Assembly (NCBI GenBank): GCA_913777665.1
Contig: CAJYTF010000020.1
Location: 1-54,384 of the forward strand
Source: an uncultured Myroides sp.
Lineage (GTDB): Bacteria; Bacteroidota; Bacteroidia; Flavobacteriales; Flavobacteriaceae
Direction of reading: 5' to 3'
DNA length: 54,384 nt
Below are positions 43,166 to 51,200 of the stretch, one piece after another. A model generated the notes under the pieces. That model was not told where the DNA came from. It searched no databases and saw only the letters and a program-made list of their open reading frames with translations. The position numbers and the translations under genes were made by a program. Within the stretch, counting starts at the first letter, position 1. Every line of letters begins with the position of its first letter.

Positions 43166-44104
43166 CTATTTATTTAATTTCGGACTTATAATTGCAATAT
43201 CCTGAAAAGCAATCGCTCCTTTTACAACTCCTGAAATTGTTTGTCGTAACGCATCAACAATATGAATTTTTAATTCGTTTTTAGGAAAAATCAAACTAAC
43301 CTCGCGTGATGGTTTTGGATCTGCAAATTCAATGATATTCTTTTTATCTTTTTCGCTTAAATTTAACGTGTGCAGATAAGGCAGCAGCGTTACCCCTAAC
43401 CCTTCGTTCGCCAAACCAATCAAGGTTTCAAAACTGCCCGAAGTCAATTCAAAATTCTGCGATTGATCCAATTTTGAAGCCTTGCAAATGTTTAAAATTC
43501 CGTTGGTAAAACAATGTCCGTCCTGCAAAAGCAAAATATCGTTCACGTTTAAATCGTTCGGAGATAATTCGGTTAATCCGTTTCTAAATTCCGACGGAAA
43601 ATATCCTACAAAAGGTTCGTAATAAAGCACAATCTCTTTTAAATCATTTTCATTTAAAGGCGTTGCGGCAATAGCAGCATCTAACTGCCCTTTCTGTAAC
43701 CTGCTGATAATTTCGTCTGTAGTATGTTCCTCAACAATTAAATTTATTTTCGGATATTTTCTAATGAAATTCTTTAAAAACATGGGCAGCAACGTAGGCA
43801 TAATGGTTGGAATAATCCCAATTTTAAAATCACCCCCAATAAAACCTTTCTGCTGTTCTACGATATCTTTAATCCTGTCGGCTTCGTTAACAATGCTCTT
43901 TGCCTGCTCCACAATTTTTTTACCAACTTCGGTTAACTGAATCGGTTTTTTGTTTCGATCAAAAATTCTGATTTCCAATTCTTCCTCAAGTTTTTGAATC
44001 TGCATACTTAACGTAGGCTGCGTAACAAAACACTTTTCTGCCGCAATGGTAAAATTTAAATGCTCTGCAACGGCAAGCACATAATTTAGTTGGGTAATGG
44101 TCAT
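43166..44104 (-). CDS. oxyR: OxyR-type peroxide-sensing LysR regulator
   Basis: 312 residues. The N-terminal LysR helix-turn-helix (MTITQLNYVLAVAEHLNFTI...CFVTQPTLSMQIQKLE) is followed by a periplasmic-binding-like sensor domain. Cys198 and Cys207 in DGHCFTNGILNIC have the same nine-residue spacing as the redox pair C199/C208 of E. coli OxyR, so peroxide sensing by disulfide is likely. It is divergent from dps, a classic OxyR target, across a 105-bp gap containing palindromic sites. Confidence 0.92.
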   Translation of the reverse strand: MTITQLNYVLAVAEHLNFTIAAEKCFVTQPTLSMQIQKLEEELEIRIFDRNKKPIQLTEVGKKIVEQAKSIVNEADRIKDIVEQQKGFIGGDFKIGIIPTIMPTLLPMFLKNFIRKYPKINLIVEEHTTDEIISRLQKGQLDAAIAATPLNENDLKEIVLYYEPFVGYFPSEFRNGLTELSPNDLNVNDILLLQDGHCFTNGILNICKASKLDQSQNFELTSGSFETLIGLANEGLGVTLLPYLHTLNLSEKDKKNIIEFADPKPSREVSLIFPKNELKIHIVDALRQTISGVVKGAIAFQDIAIISPKLNK

Positions 44105-44120
44105 TTTTTAAAGATTTTAG

Positions 44121-44147
44121 CTATTGAACAATTGATACTATCAATAG
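44121..44147. promoter_or_regulatory. OxyR-like operator in the oxyR-dps gap
   Basis: Outer arms CTATTGA (44121-44127) and TCAATAG (44141-44147) are exact inverted repeats. Inside, 44131-44145 is a perfect palindrome ATTGATA-c-TATCAAT. The CTAT/ATAG content matches the style of OxyR boxes. Confidence 0.55.
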
Positions 44148-44176
44148 AACTTATACAAATATCGGTTAATTATTTG

Positions 44177-44184
44177 TAAATTTG
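44177..44184 (+). promoter_or_regulatory. -7 box of dps
   Basis: TAAATTTG, exact TANNTTTG, 25 bp before the dps ATG and about 30 bp downstream of the palindromic operator. Confidence 0.55.
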
Positions 44185-44209
44185 ATAGTAGAATTTTAAA
44201 AATAAGGTT

Positions 44210-44674
44210 ATGAATATTTTAGGATTACCACAGAAACAGACAAAAGAAAATATTGAATTGTTGAATGTTTTATTGTCGAACTTTCAAGTTTATTATCAGA
44301 ATTTACGCGGCTTGCATTGGAACATCCGCGGAAAACGTTTTTTTGAATTGCATGTTAAATTTGAAGAATTGTACAATCAGGCACAGTTAAGAATTGATGA
44401 AATTGCCGAACGTGTTTTAACTTTAGGCGGAACACCTTTACATACATTCGATGATTATTTGAAAAACAATTCGTTGAAAATCGCAAAAAATATAACTAAT
44501 GATGAAGAAGCTGTTGAAGTAATTATAAAATCGTTAGCTGCTTTATTGACCATTGAGCGTGAAATTTTAGAAAAGGCCGGTGAAATTAATGATGAAGGAA
44601 CCAATTCTATGATGAGCGATTTAATTACCGAACAAGAAAAAGACATCTGGATGATGCAGGCGTTTTTGGGGTAA
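44210..44674 (+). CDS. dps: Dps ferritin-like DNA-protection protein
   Basis: 154 residues. A dodecameric ferritin-like protein that oxidises and stores iron and shields DNA during peroxide stress. The di-iron/ferroxidase residues sit in LRGLHWNIRGKRFFELHVKFEELY and RIDEIAERVLTLGG, the typical Dps pattern at the dimer interface. It lacks a long Lys-rich N-terminal tail. Divergent from oxyR. Confidence 0.95.
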   Translation: MNILGLPQKQTKENIELLNVLLSNFQVYYQNLRGLHWNIRGKRFFELHVKFEELYNQAQLRIDEIAERVLTLGGTPLHTFDDYLKNNSLKIAKNITNDEEAVEVIIKSLAALLTIEREILEKAGEINDEGTNSMMSDLITEQEKDIWMMQAFLG

Positions 44675-44684
44675 TTTGGATATG

Positions 44685-44715
44685 AAAAAAGCTGAACATT
44701 TTGTTCAGCTTTTTT
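44685..44715. terminator. Bidirectional terminator
   Basis: AAAAAAGCTGAACA paired with its complement around a 3-nt loop, between convergent dps and dnaN. Confidence 0.85.
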
Positions 44716-44735
44716 TATCTAATAATCAATATTTC

Positions 44736-45854
44736 TTAATTATTCAACATTACCGGCATCACAAGCATTGTTACTGTTTCGCCTTCGTCTAAACCATCGA
44801 TCGGAGTTAAAATTCCGGCGCGGTTTGGTAATGACATTTCCAGTTGTATTTCGTCTGACTGTAAGTTGGTTAACATTTCACTTAAAAAGCGTGAGTTAAA
44901 ACCAATTTGCATATCATCGCCTTTATAGTCACACGTTAAACGCTCGTCTGCTTTGTTTGAGTAGTCGATATCTTCTGCCGAAATGTTTAATTCTGTGCCA
45001 GCAATTTTTAAACGAATCTGGTGCGTTGTTTTGTTAGCATAAATAGCTACACGACGAACCGAGCTTAAAAACTGTGTACGAGAAATAATCAATTTGTTTG
45101 GATTTTCTTTTGGGATTACCGCTTCGTAATTTGGATATTTTCCATCGATCAATCTACAGATCAACGTATAATTATCAAAACTAAACATAGCGTTAGAATC
45201 GTTGTATTCAATAGAAACCGCTGCGTCTGATGTTGCCAGAATATTCTTTAAAATGTTTAAAGGTTTTTTAGGCATGATAAAGTTTGCTTCTGCAGAACTT
45301 GTAACATCGGTTCTTGAATATTTCACCAATTTATGCGCATCGGTTGCAACAAAAATTACGCCTGTTGGTGCAAACTGAAAATAAACACCCGACATTACCG
45401 GACGTAAATCGTCGTTACCAGCAGCAAAAATGGTTTTACTGATTGCAGTGTGCAATATTTCGGCACCAATTTCAGCTTTCGACGGATCTTCTAACATTTC
45501 AGCTTTCGGAAATTCATCGCCAGGTAAATATGCTAAAACGTATTTTCCTAAATCAGAACTAATTTCAATAGTACTGTTGTCTTTCACTGTGAAAGTTAAC
45601 GGTTGTTCAGGAAACGTTTTTAAGGTTTCTAATAACAAACGTGCCGGAACTGCAATAGATCCTTCACTGGTTGATTCAATCTCTAAAGTAGCCGTCATGG
45701 TTGTTTCCAGATCCGATGCCGATACTTTTAATTGATTTTGATCAAGTTCAAATAAGAAATTATCAAGAATATGTAAGGTGTTGTTACTGTTGATAACGCT
45801 TCCTAAAACTTGTAATTGTTTCAATAGATACGAGCTCGATACAATAAATTTCAT
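44736..45854 (-). CDS. dnaN: DNA polymerase III beta clamp
   Basis: 372-residue sliding clamp, a ring dimer that tethers polymerase to DNA. Three clamp domains: residues 1-120 (N-terminus MKFIVSSSYLLKQLQVLGSV), 121-245 (LRPVMSGVYFQF, FVATDAHKLVKYS), 246-372 (C-terminal VTMLVMPVMLNN). Length is normal. It is not next to dnaA or recF here but lies downstream of gldG after an 85-bp gap. Confidence 0.97.
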   Translation of the reverse strand: MKFIVSSSYLLKQLQVLGSVINSNNTLHILDNFLFELDQNQLKVSASDLETTMTATLEIESTSEGSIAVPARLLLETLKTFPEQPLTFTVKDNSTIEISSDLGKYVLAYLPGDEFPKAEMLEDPSKAEIGAEILHTAISKTIFAAGNDDLRPVMSGVYFQFAPTGVIFVATDAHKLVKYSRTDVTSSAEANFIMPKKPLNILKNILATSDAAVSIEYNDSNAMFSFDNYTLICRLIDGKYPNYEAVIPKENPNKLIISRTQFLSSVRRVAIYANKTTHQIRLKIAGTELNISAEDIDYSNKADERLTCDYKGDDMQIGFNSRFLSEMLTNLQSDEIQLEMSLPNRAGILTPIDGLDEGETVTMLVMPVMLNN

Positions 45855-45939
45855 CCGTTTATTTTTATTTATGCCTTCTTGGCAGGTTTTTACAAATATA
45901 TTTCTTTTAAAGCGAAAAATAAAACTTTATTTTAAGCAA

Positions 45940-47619
45940 CTATTTTGTGTATTTCTTTTTACGTAAAAAAGTAAAAACAAAACCAAAAACAGCTAATACA
46001 GCCAATGGTAAAACCACAATTATTATTTGAATGTAGTTGTAATCGGTGTAAACTTTTTCTTTATCAAGCAATGCTAATTTTACTTCTTTGGTTCTTAAAT
46101 TTATCAATCCGTTATCATCTAACAGATAATTCACAGCATTTACAAGGAATTCTTTGTTTCCGTATAAAGTATTTGTCCATTTATCGTAACCTAATTCCAT
46201 TGGTTGAAAATCTTGATCCAACTGATTTTTAACGATATCACCATCCGCAATCACAATCATTTTTGTAGGTTTTCCTTCGGTAAGATAATTATCAGTTTTA
46301 AAAGGAACGATTCTGTTTTTAAACACCGATGTAAAATTCCCCTCTAACAAAACAGCCAGCGGAAACGATTGCATTTTTACGGTTTTAGGATCGATTTTTT
46401 CTTGAATAGTTTTAGATAAACTCACGATACTTGGTGTTCCGACCTTAACAGAATAAGGAGATGATGACAATAATACCGTTTTTTTGATGTTGTTTTTCAA
46501 CGTATCGATGCTGTTTGCAAAATCGAATTTTACTACATCTATATTATTTACGATTGGATGTGTGGAACCACTAACCACATAAGGAGCGAATTTCCAGTTG
46601 AACGTTTCGTAAACGGTTTCACTTCCTTGCTGACCAACTGCCAGTTTTATTGGCGATCCCATTTCGTCTTTAACCAAATCTGGATTTACACGCACACCGT
46701 ATTTAAACAGCATTTCGCCTAAACTTTGATCTTTAGGATACGCCAGCATTTCACTGGTTGAGTTATACAAACTATCCATATCTGCCTGAACCTGATCTAA
46801 CATCCAAATTGATTTTCCGCCGTTCATAACAAACTGATCCAACACTTGAATTTGATTTTCATTGAACTCCTTTGTAGGTTTTGCAATGATTGCCAAATCG
46901 TATGCTTGTAAATCCTTCAGGGTTTTCTGTGGATTTACCGCAACGCTGTCTAACGTAAAAGGTGCAATGAAATAATTATCTTTTATAGTGCGAAGAAAAT
47001 CTGCAATGTACCTATCATCAAGTTCGCCAATTCCTTTTATAATCGCTATTTTTTTAGATTTTTCGGTATTAACCTTATGAATAGCTTCGGTTATCGCGTA
47101 TTCTAAATGTTGAACAGACGATGCAATTTTATCTTCGGTTGTAGCCGTCATAGCGTTTTTAAGCAACTGAATTTTCGCACGATTTTCGCCTTTTGTAGCA
47201 ACAGCCCACGGAAATACCATTTCTTGCGACTGCTTGCCTTTATCGTTTACCGAAATATTGATCGGTTTCATTCCGTTTACAAAAAGATTTTCAGCCATTT
47301 TTGCAGCTTCGTTTTCAGCTGATAACGGATCAATAAACAAGAAATTAACATTGCTGTTGTAAGCGTTAAATTCTTCTAACAACTGTTTGCTTTCGGTTTG
47401 TAATTTGCGTAATTCGGCAGGAAAATTCCCTTCTAAATAAACATCAATAAAAATGGGTTCGGTTACGTTTCCCAATACATTTTTGGTAGCTTCTGAAAGC
47501 GTGTATCTTTTATCTGAAGTTAGATCAAACCTATGAAAAACATAACTTCCAACAATATTCAAAACAATTAATACTGCTGCAATGCCTAAAAACGATTGTA
47601 TACTTTTTTGCTTTTTCAT
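45940..47619 (-). CDS. gldG: Gliding-motility ABC transporter component GldG
   Basis: 559 residues. One membrane helix near the N-terminus (10-30), a large extracytoplasmic domain, and a C-terminal helix (QIIIVVLPLAVLAVFGFVFTFL). The Gld signature is YVFHRFDLTSDKRYTLSEATKNV. GldG with GldF (permease) and GldA (ATPase, not in the window) forms an ABC transporter found in gliding Bacteroidota. Its ATG overlaps the gldF stop (TAATG), so the two are coupled. Confidence 0.95.
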   Translation of the reverse strand: MKKQKSIQSFLGIAAVLIVLNIVGSYVFHRFDLTSDKRYTLSEATKNVLGNVTEPIFIDVYLEGNFPAELRKLQTESKQLLEEFNAYNSNVNFLFIDPLSAENEAAKMAENLFVNGMKPINISVNDKGKQSQEMVFPWAVATKGENRAKIQLLKNAMTATTEDKIASSVQHLEYAITEAIHKVNTEKSKKIAIIKGIGELDDRYIADFLRTIKDNYFIAPFTLDSVAVNPQKTLKDLQAYDLAIIAKPTKEFNENQIQVLDQFVMNGGKSIWMLDQVQADMDSLYNSTSEMLAYPKDQSLGEMLFKYGVRVNPDLVKDEMGSPIKLAVGQQGSETVYETFNWKFAPYVVSGSTHPIVNNIDVVKFDFANSIDTLKNNIKKTVLLSSSPYSVKVGTPSIVSLSKTIQEKIDPKTVKMQSFPLAVLLEGNFTSVFKNRIVPFKTDNYLTEGKPTKMIVIADGDIVKNQLDQDFQPMELGYDKWTNTLYGNKEFLVNAVNYLLDDNGLINLRTKEVKLALLDKEKVYTDYNYIQIIIVVLPLAVLAVFGFVFTFLRKKKYTK

Positions 47620-48344
47620 TATTTACGCACGTTTTTTAGATTGAACACAGTTGCTATTAAAAAGAAAACGGTTACCGAAATAAAATAGATTAAATCCCGT
47701 GTATCAATAACACCGCGACTTATGCTTTTAAAATGATAACTTATTCCGAATTTTTCTATGATTGTAGCCGATGATTTGAACAATTCTGCCAATTGATCGA
47801 ACCCTAAATAAAGAACAAAACAGATAATTACCGCTAAAATAAACGCCACAATTTGATTGTCTGATAACGACGAACAGAAAATTCCGATACTGGTGTAAGC
47901 CGCAATTAAGAATAACAAGCCCAAATACGAACCTAATGTGCTGCCTAAATCCATATTTCCTGCCGGCATTCCGTACGGATTTAAAATGATTATGTATAAA
48001 ACTGTTGGTAAAATTGCCAGCACAACCAATAAAAAGGCACCTAAAAATTTACCTGTAACAATTTGGTTTAAACTTAAGGGTTTGGTTACCAATAGTTCAA
48101 TAGTTCCTTGTTTTCGCTCGTCTGAAATACTTTTCATGGTGATTGCAGGAATCAGCAAAAGCAAAACCAAAGGTGCCAATTGAAAAAACGGTGTTAAATC
48201 GTTATAACCGCTTTGTAAAATGTTGTATTGCCCATCTACAATCCAAAGGAAAATTCCGTTTAAAATTAAAAATACGGCAATGACTAAGTAGCCTGTTAAA
48301 GAACCAAAAAACGATTTGATTTCTCTTAATAATATTGCTTTCAT
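47619..48344 (-). CDS. gldF: Gliding-motility ABC permease GldF
   Basis: 241 residues with six membrane helices. The N-terminus MKAILLREIKSFFGSLTGYLVI and the SISDERKQGTIELLVTKPLS motif are characteristic of GldF/NosY-like ABC-2 permeases. Coupled to gldG; begins 1 bp after the upstream monooxygenase-like gene. Confidence 0.94.
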   Translation of the reverse strand: MKAILLREIKSFFGSLTGYLVIAVFLILNGIFLWIVDGQYNILQSGYNDLTPFFQLAPLVLLLLIPAITMKSISDERKQGTIELLVTKPLSLNQIVTGKFLGAFLLVVLAILPTVLYIIILNPYGMPAGNMDLGSTLGSYLGLLFLIAAYTSIGIFCSSLSDNQIVAFILAVIICFVLYLGFDQLAELFKSSATIIEKFGISYHFKSISRGVIDTRDLIYFISVTVFFLIATVFNLKNVRK

Positions 48345-48345
48345 A

Positions 48346-48642
48346 TTATGGTAACGATTCTAATTTATCAACACTCCACGCTTGTGGTTTATCATTAAAA
48401 AAGGCTTTTGTGTATGCCCAAACACTTTTAAAAAGATCAGAATTTCGATAGGTTTCCAAATCGTTTTCTTCATTCCAAACAGAATAAGTGAAAAAGATAC
48501 TTGGGTTGTTTTTATCTTGATAAAGCTCTAAAAAATTGTTTCCGGGAAAATTTCTTATATCGTTTTTAACACTATGAAAGTTATCTAAAAACAACGGAAT
48601 TTTCTCTTCGTGAAAACTCATTTTAACTATTCTAATAAACAT
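48346..48642 (-). CDS. ABM-domain monooxygenase-like protein
   Basis: 98 residues from the ATG at 48642 (MFIRIVKMSF). An upstream in-frame ATG at 48717 is rejected because it would overlap the SAM-hydrolase-like gene and adds unrelated residues. It is a small ferredoxin-like dimeric antibiotic-biosynthesis-monooxygenase fold: FPGNNFLELYQDKNNPSIFFTYSVWN. The substrate is unknown; heme- or quinol-related relatives exist. Confidence 0.78.
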   Translation of the reverse strand: MFIRIVKMSFHEEKIPLFLDNFHSVKNDIRNFPGNNFLELYQDKNNPSIFFTYSVWNEENDLETYRNSDLFKSVWAYTKAFFNDKPQAWSVDKLESLP

Positions 48643-48655
48643 ATATTTTAAAATA

Positions 48656-49480
48656 TTATTCGGTAAATTCAATAATAACAGTATCGCGGTACGATACGCC
48701 AAAAAGCGTTTTTGCATTTCCTACATTCTCGTAATCAGATTTGTAGATCGACATTTGTAAAAAATCTAAATCATTAAAGATAAACAACATATCACCTTCG
48801 TATTCTCGCAACGTTTTGCTTTCGGTATTAAAATCTGCATAAAACTCATTTATCCTATTAATTCGATATTTTACAGCATTAATCACATATTTTCTGCCAT
48901 TTCTAACGCGCTCAAACAATTCTTTAGAAATATTGGTAACGGCGTTTCCGTAATGATCCATATAAATAACAGATCCTCGAATCGAATTTTCGTCATCGGC
49001 AACTTTCGGACGTAATTCCACCAAAAGTTCACAATCGTTGTAATTAATTTTTGTTCCTAAACTGCTGCAAGATACATTTTTAAACAATTCGTTTGCAACA
49101 TAAGTGTACAACGAAACCGTATCGTTACAAAAATCAGGAATTTTTAAATCAACAATTTCCGTTTCGTCATCGGCAGTTGCTAACAAAGTAATCGTGCCGT
49201 TGTTTGCCGTTAAAAAAAAGTGGTCGTTAAACTTGGTAAGTAAAAATGAGGTTTGATCGAACATTTCAGCCTCTACCAACACCATGTGCAAACTACCTTT
49301 AGGAAAATTGCTGTAAGCCCCAAATAAAACGTAACTGGCATTAGCTATATTGTATAAATCAATGCAATGCGAAACATCAACTATTTGCGCCTGCGGTATT
49401 TCGGTTAATATTTTACCTTTTACCGAAGCAACAAAATGATCTTTAATACCGTAATCTGTTGTTAATGTAATAATTGACAT
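48656..49480 (-). CDS. SAM hydroxide adenosyltransferase-family protein (DUF62)
   Basis: 274 residues. The DUF62/fluorinase-like family converts SAM plus water to adenosine and methionine. The N-terminus ITLTTDYGIKDHFVASVKGKI contains the conserved DYG-x2-D. Later HLVLVEAEMF-like and NGTITLL segments and the C-terminal beta-barrel part (GSVIYMDHYGNAVTNI) match. First gene of the minus-strand run that continues into the monooxygenase and gldFG. Confidence 0.88.
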   Translation of the reverse strand: MSIITLTTDYGIKDHFVASVKGKILTEIPQAQIVDVSHCIDLYNIANASYVLFGAYSNFPKGSLHMVLVEAEMFDQTSFLLTKFNDHFFLTANNGTITLLATADDETEIVDLKIPDFCNDTVSLYTYVANELFKNVSCSSLGTKINYNDCELLVELRPKVADDENSIRGSVIYMDHYGNAVTNISKELFERVRNGRKYVINAVKYRINRINEFYADFNTESKTLREYEGDMLFIFNDLDFLQMSIYKSDYENVGNAKTLFGVSYRDTVIIEFTE

Positions 49481-49519
49481 TAATATTTTTTGTTAGTGTT
49501 TTTTAATATTTTTTGTTAG
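49480..49519. repeat. 17-bp direct repeat in the phoH upstream region
   Basis: TTAATATTTTTTGTTAG occurs exactly twice, at 49480-49496 and 49503-49519, a period of 23 bp. The second copy runs into the -7 box of phoH. The first starts inside the start codon of the DUF62 gene. Confidence 0.7.
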
Positions 49520-49524
49520 ATTTG
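49517..49524 (+). promoter_or_regulatory. -7 box of phoH
   Basis: TAGATTTG, exact TANNTTTG, 43 bp before the TTG start. The TTTTTG of the first direct repeat lies 24 bp further upstream and could act as a -33 element. Confidence 0.45.
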
Positions 49525-49567
49525 ATATAATACAAAACTAATTTTTTTTAATTAAATCTAATAGCTT

Positions 49568-50572
49568 TTGAACGAAAGAATAATCGAACTAGAACATATT
49601 ACTCCAAAAGATTTTTGGGGTGCACAAGATATTCATTTAGAAACCATTAAAAAACTGTATCCGAAATTAAAAATTGTGGCTCGCGGAACTACTATGAAAA
49701 TTTTCGGCGAAGCTGAAATTTTAGACCAGTTTCAATCGCGTTTCGACCGTATCTTAAAGTATTACGAAAAATACAACCAACTAAACGAAAACATTATTGA
49801 ACGATTGATTTTAGACGATGTTCCACAACGAATGGACAAATCTGACGAAATTTTGGTGCACGGTTTAGGCGGAAAATTAATTAAGGCAACCACGCCTAAT
49901 CAGCAAAAGTTGGTCGATTTAGTTTTTAAAAACGATATGGTCTTCGCTATTGGTCCTGCAGGAACAGGTAAAACTTATACTGGTGTTGCTTTGGCGGTTA
50001 AAGCGTTGAAAGAAAAACAGGTAAAGCGTATTATTTTAACACGACCTGCGGTTGAAGCCGGCGAAAATTTAGGTTTTTTACCGGGCGATATGAAAGAAAA
50101 ACTTGATCCGTACATGCAGCCTTTGTATGATGCTTTGCGCGATATGTTGCCCCCAACCACATTAGAAGATTATTTGTTAAAAGGAATTATTCAGATTGCG
50201 CCTTTGGCATTTATGCGCGGACGTACGTTAGATAATGCCTTTGTAATTTTAGACGAAGCTCAAAATACCACCCACAGCCAAATGAAGATGTTTTTAACGC
50301 GTATGGGTAAAAATGCCAAGTTTATTATTACGGGCGATCCTGGTCAGGTTGATTTACCACGAAAAGTAACATCGGGCTTACGCGAAGCTTTACGAATTTT
50401 AGAAGGTGTAGAAGGTATTGGTTTTGTGTTTTTAGACGATAAAGACATTGTACGCCACCGTTTGGTTAAGAAAATTGTGGAAGCTTACAAAAAGGTTGAA
50501 ACTGCAAACGAATTTGCATCGCATCAAAATTATTATCAGAATACTCAAAATACAGAAAATCCGACAAGTTAG
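49568..50572 (+). CDS. PhoH-family ATPase
   Basis: 334 residues. An N-terminal KH-like region (~1-100) precedes the PhoH P-loop domain: Walker A IGPAGTGKTYT near 135, ILTRPAVEAGENLGFLPGD, and Walker B FVILDEAQNT near 225. PhoH-family ATPases are linked to RNA metabolism and rRNA maturation. The start is TTG at 49568, since NERIIELEHITPKDFWGA is the conserved N-terminus. The stop lies within its terminator stem. Confidence 0.93.
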   Translation: MNERIIELEHITPKDFWGAQDIHLETIKKLYPKLKIVARGTTMKIFGEAEILDQFQSRFDRILKYYEKYNQLNENIIERLILDDVPQRMDKSDEILVHGLGGKLIKATTPNQQKLVDLVFKNDMVFAIGPAGTGKTYTGVALAVKALKEKQVKRIILTRPAVEAGENLGFLPGDMKEKLDPYMQPLYDALRDMLPPTTLEDYLLKGIIQIAPLAFMRGRTLDNAFVILDEAQNTTHSQMKMFLTRMGKNAKFIITGDPGQVDLPRKVTSGLREALRILEGVEGIGFVFLDDKDIVRHRLVKKIVEAYKKVETANEFASHQNYYQNTQNTENPTS

Positions 50573-50580
50573 TCGGATTT
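50557..50580 (+). terminator. phoH terminator
   Basis: AAATCCGAC/GTCGGATTT, nine bp with a 6-nt loop and a following T-tract; the stem includes the phoH stop codon. Confidence 0.8.
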
Positions 50581-50624
50581 TTTTTGCGAAAAATTTATCA
50601 AATAAATTATTAAATATGATATTC

Positions 50625-50657
50625 AGACCTCACAGGTTTTTAAAACCTGTGAGGTCT
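50625..50657. repeat. 33-bp perfect palindromic intergenic element
   Basis: Two 16-bp arms, AGACCTCACAGGTTTT and its complement, around one T. I recall near-identical palindromes as dispersed elements in Bacteroidota genomes. It may also serve as a terminator for the converging ytxJ transcript. Confidence 0.75.
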
Positions 50658-50678
50658 AATTAAAAATAGCTTTTAGTA

Positions 50679-51008
50679 TTAAATCAACTTCATCAAAACA
50701 TTTGCATCAATACCTTCGTGCGATTCATGATAAACAACTTTATCATCACTAATCAATAAAATTTGTGGTGATTGATGCGTAATTCCAAAATCGTCGGCAA
50801 TTTTGTTTGATATATCTCTGTAAACAATTAAATCTAAATAATAAGCATCAATAACATCGTGCAGCAAAAAATCATTTTCAAAATTCTTTAGCGCCATTTT
50901 ACTAATAATGCAACGCGTACTATGCTTAAAAATCAGCTGAAATTTACAATGCGATGCTTCTTTTATTTCCTCTAATTGATTTACGTTTTCTAAAACCTTC
51001 CAATTCAT
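50679..51008 (-). CDS. ytxJ: YtxJ-type bacilliredoxin
   Basis: 109 residues of a thioredoxin-like fold (DUF2847) that removes bacillithiol from proteins. The active-site Cys is in HSTRCIISKMAL near residue 32, and cis-Pro is in HQSPQILLI. The start is ATG 51008 (MNWKVLENVNQLEEI): an upstream in-frame TTG at 51029 lies inside the TATATTTG promoter box and cannot be used. It implies this organism makes bacillithiol. Confidence 0.88.
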   Translation of the reverse strand: MNWKVLENVNQLEEIKEASHCKFQLIFKHSTRCIISKMALKNFENDFLLHDVIDAYYLDLIVYRDISNKIADDFGITHQSPQILLISDDKVVYHESHEGIDANVLMKLI

Positions 51009-51026
51009 TTTTGTAACTTTAATACT

Positions 51027-51034
51027 CAAATATA
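51027..51034 (-). promoter_or_regulatory. -7 box of ytxJ
   Basis: The minus strand reads TATATTTG, exact TANNTTTG, 18 bp before the ATG at 51008. Confidence 0.55.
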
Positions 51035-51200
51035 CGCCAATTTATCATATTTAATCTATCTGTAAAAAACCTTAATTAGTGTCATTTTGTCGTAATAATT
51101 ACAATTAAAACACTTAAAATAAGACAAATAGTCATAAAAAAATCATTTGGAACATCATTTGAAAATAAGCTAACAACAACACAACATAAAAACAAAAAAT

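Noticed and set aside
48643..48717. 25-residue N-terminal extension of the ABM-domain protein
   Set aside because: It overlaps the DUF62 gene, has no resemblance to the family, and the ABM fold starts at ATG 48642.
51009..51029. Extended YtxJ starting at TTG 51029
   Set aside because: The TTG is part of the TATATTTG promoter box on the minus strand; ATG 51008 fits the family length.
51030..51200. Heat-shock promoter for clpB
   Set aside because: No match to a known heat-shock or TANNTTTG element that I could defend in this gap.
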